From Martelella sp. AD-3 (lineage in GTDB: Bacteria; Pseudomonadota; Alphaproteobacteria; Rhizobiales; Rhizobiaceae), in assembly GCF_001578105.1 (NCBI RefSeq), contig NZ_CP014275.1, positions 372,001 to 436,000 on the forward strand: a stretch of DNA of 64,000 nt, written 5' to 3'. The notes beneath the pieces were generated by a model. It was not told where the DNA came from and did no database searches. It was given only the letters and a program-made list of their open reading frames with translations. Shown here piece by piece: positions 62,940 to 64,000 of this stretch (within the stretch, counting starts at the first letter, position 1; the number at the start of each line of letters is the position of its first letter). The position numbers were made by a program, and so were the translations under genes.

Positions 62940-63689
62940 TTATCGCCGTAGCTCGAAAACGAAATCATAGACATCGCCGCGGTAGCGCGTCTCGCAATAC
63001 TCGACCACGTCGCCTTGTGGCAGGAAGCACCTGCGCTCGGTGACCAGAAGCGGGGTGAGAGGGGGGCAGGACAGGCGGTCGCTGTCTTCCTGCGAGGCGG
63101 AGCGCGTCCGCATGCGCTGAATGGCACGTTGCGGCAGATAACCCCTTTTTTCCAGCGCGTCATAGAGCGAATGGCCGACCAGTTCGGGTGCGGGGAGAAA
63201 GCGTTGGGGCACGCTGGCGATCTCGACGGCGATCGGCTTTCCGTCCGCGGTCCGGATGCGCTGCATGCGCAATATGCTCTCGTTGCTGCCGATCCCGAGC
63301 GCCATCATTTCGGTCGGGGACGGGCGGCTCATCTGCTTGGAAAGCCAGATACATCCAGGTTCCATGCCACGCGAACGGATATCCTCGGAAAAGCTGGTCA
63401 GGTTCGACAGCGTCTTCTCGACTTTCGATGCAACTTCGGTTCGCGCGCCATGGCGCCTGGCGAGCAACCCGTCTTCCTCCAGAAGCGCGAAGCTCTTGCG
63501 AACCGTTACGCGCGAAAGACCGAGCGATTCGGCCAGAGCGCGCTCGCCCGGCAATCTCTCGCCGGCGTGCAGTTCATTGGAAAGAATGACGGCCTCAATC
63601 GCCGTTTTCAGGCGTTTGTACAGAGGAATATCCGTTGCGCTTCCGGCGAGTTCCGCGCGCACGCGCTTTATGATGTCCGACGTCGCCAT
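62940..63689 (-). CDS. GntR-family regulator of the HutC/UTRA group
   Basis: A 249-residue regulator. The winged helix is at about 20-88 (PLYKRLKTAIEAVILSNELHAGERLPGERALAESLGLSRVTVRKSFALLEEDGLL) and a UTRA effector domain at about 95-245 (ESILRMQRIRTADGKPIAVEIASVP, HSLYDALEKRGYLP, VEYCETRYRGDVYDFVFEL). UTRA domains sense small ligands such as amino-sugar phosphates. It sits upstream of nanEK on the same strand, and candidate operators flank it. Confidence 0.9.
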   Translation of the reverse strand: MATSDIIKRVRAELAGSATDIPLYKRLKTAIEAVILSNELHAGERLPGERALAESLGLSRVTVRKSFALLEEDGLLARRHGARTEVASKVEKTLSNLTSFSEDIRSRGMEPGCIWLSKQMSRPSPTEMMALGIGSNESILRMQRIRTADGKPIAVEIASVPQRFLPAPELVGHSLYDALEKRGYLPQRAIQRMRTRSASQEDSDRLSCPPLTPLLVTERRCFLPQGDVVEYCETRYRGDVYDFVFELRR

Positions 63690-63719
63690 ATGCGATTCCA
63701 GTGAATGCGAAAAAATTAT

Positions 63720-63739
63720 CTGGACTTATACTGGTATTA
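63720..63739. promoter_or_regulatory. Second candidate GntR operator, upstream of the regulator gene
   Basis: CTGGACTTAT-ACTGGTATTA, 31 bp upstream of the GntR ATG; the last ten bases match the site before nanEK exactly, and ATAC-TG-GTAT forms a short dyad. The rest of 63690-63829 shows no gene. Confidence 0.45.
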
Positions 63740-63829
63740 CCTCTTCAATGCAAATAGGTCAGCAATGGCTTGCCTTTGCGAGTCGGGATTGGCCGCGGGG
63801 ATGGCGATATGCATGGTGGCGATGACGGC

Positions 63830-64000
63830 CTATCCGAATTTTCCGCTCAGATAACTCAGGTAGGCGCTGCAATCTCCAGCTTCCGCGCCGATGGCCGAAA
63901 GCGCCGCGTGGCGGCCTCTCGAGCGGCCGTGCCGCCAGACGATCTCGCCGAGTTTTTGCCGCAGCGGCGCAAGATCGCCAGCCCTGGCTGCATCGCGGAG
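63830..64000 (-). CDS. C-terminal end of an unrecognised protein (cut by window end)
   Basis: A minus-strand frame is open from the window end for 56 codons to TAG at 63830. It reads as plausible protein (AARAGDLAPLRQKLGEIVWRHGRSRG; GDCSAYLSYLSGKFG at the end), with helical and basic character. I do not recognise the family. It is upstream of the GntR gene and on the same strand, so it may belong to the same locus. Confidence 0.5.
   Translation of the reverse strand, partial: LRDAARAGDLAPLRQKLGEIVWRHGRSRGRHAALSAIGAEAGDCSAYLSYLSGKFG

Noticed and set aside
63256-63825. Plus-strand open frame of 189 codons at the right end
   Set aside because: It is antisense to the GntR regulator for most of its length and has no family motifs.
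1-64000. tRNA, rRNA, CRISPR arrays, insertion sequences, prophage genes
   Set aside because: None was seen when reading both strands; no transposase, integrase or regularly spaced repeats are present.

Overview
The window is a high-GC, densely packed stretch with many ATGA-type gene overlaps. The gene content (NasS/NasT-controlled nitrate assimilation, Ugp, NnrU, many carbohydrate ABC importers, fused NanE-NanK) and the short palindromic intergenic elements point to an alphaproteobacterium of the Hyphomicrobiales (Rhizobiales), probably Rhizobiaceae or a near relative. No species can be named from sequence alone. No rRNA, tRNA, CRISPR array, transposase, integrase or replication origin was seen.

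Layout. (1) 1-13.9 kb, + strand: nitrate assimilation. It holds the 3' part of a nitrate reductase fused to a CysJ-like flavoprotein, the nitrate-responsive antiterminator pair nasT-nasS, then a 480-bp gap with a palindromic repeat pair and a leader with a hexaloop hairpin and terminator. After it come nrtA, nrtB, a double-ATPase nrtC, nirB, nirD and cysG. (2) 13.8-14.5 kb: arylsulfatase debris on the minus strand and palindromic repeats. (3) 14.5-15.8 kb: an S33-type peptidase or hydrolase. (4) 16.2-21.9 kb, + strand: ugp-like glycerol-phosphate importer with a phosphodiesterase and an RpiR regulator. (5) 21.9-25.7 kb, - strand: four overlapping genes (Gfo/Idh/MocA oxidoreductase, CaiB/BaiF CoA-transferase, a substrate-binding-protein fold without signal peptide, MaoC hydratase) whose joint function I cannot assign. 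(6) 26-37 kb: PhnA/YjdM, then an L-fucose locus with IclR regulator, lactonase and mutarotase on the minus strand, and ABC importer, enolase-superfamily enzyme, SDR, L-fuconate dehydratase and FAH-family hydrolase on the plus strand. (7) 37.3-40.2 kb: NsrR-like Rrf2 regulator with a long operator-like dyad, a membrane-DUF305 fusion and NnrU, suggesting nitric-oxide response. (8) 40.2-43.1 kb, - strand: FecBCD-type importer for iron-siderophore, heme or cobamide. (9) 43.3-51.1 kb: sugar ABC importer diverging from a LacI regulator and a GH94 phosphorylase. (10) 51.2-58 kb, - strand: ABC importer with an embedded FAD oxidoreductase and a LacI regulator. (11) 58.1-64 kb, - strand: ABC importer lacking an ATPase, fused NanE-NanK, a GntR/UTRA regulator and the 3' end of one more gene.

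How the parts work together. Region 1 imports nitrate and reduces it to nitrite and ammonium. NirB needs siroheme, which CysG makes, and NasS/NasT with the leader probably switch the operon by antitermination. From 16 kb on, the window is mostly a catabolic catalogue: five carbohydrate-type ABC systems, each beside its own regulator and mostly with matching enzymes. The best candidates for new biology are the four-gene operon at 22-25.7 kb, which shares a promoter motif with the fucose operon; the NsrR-linked membrane-DUF305 fusion; the altered catalytic loop of the GH94 enzyme; and the NanK domain without its usual zinc site.
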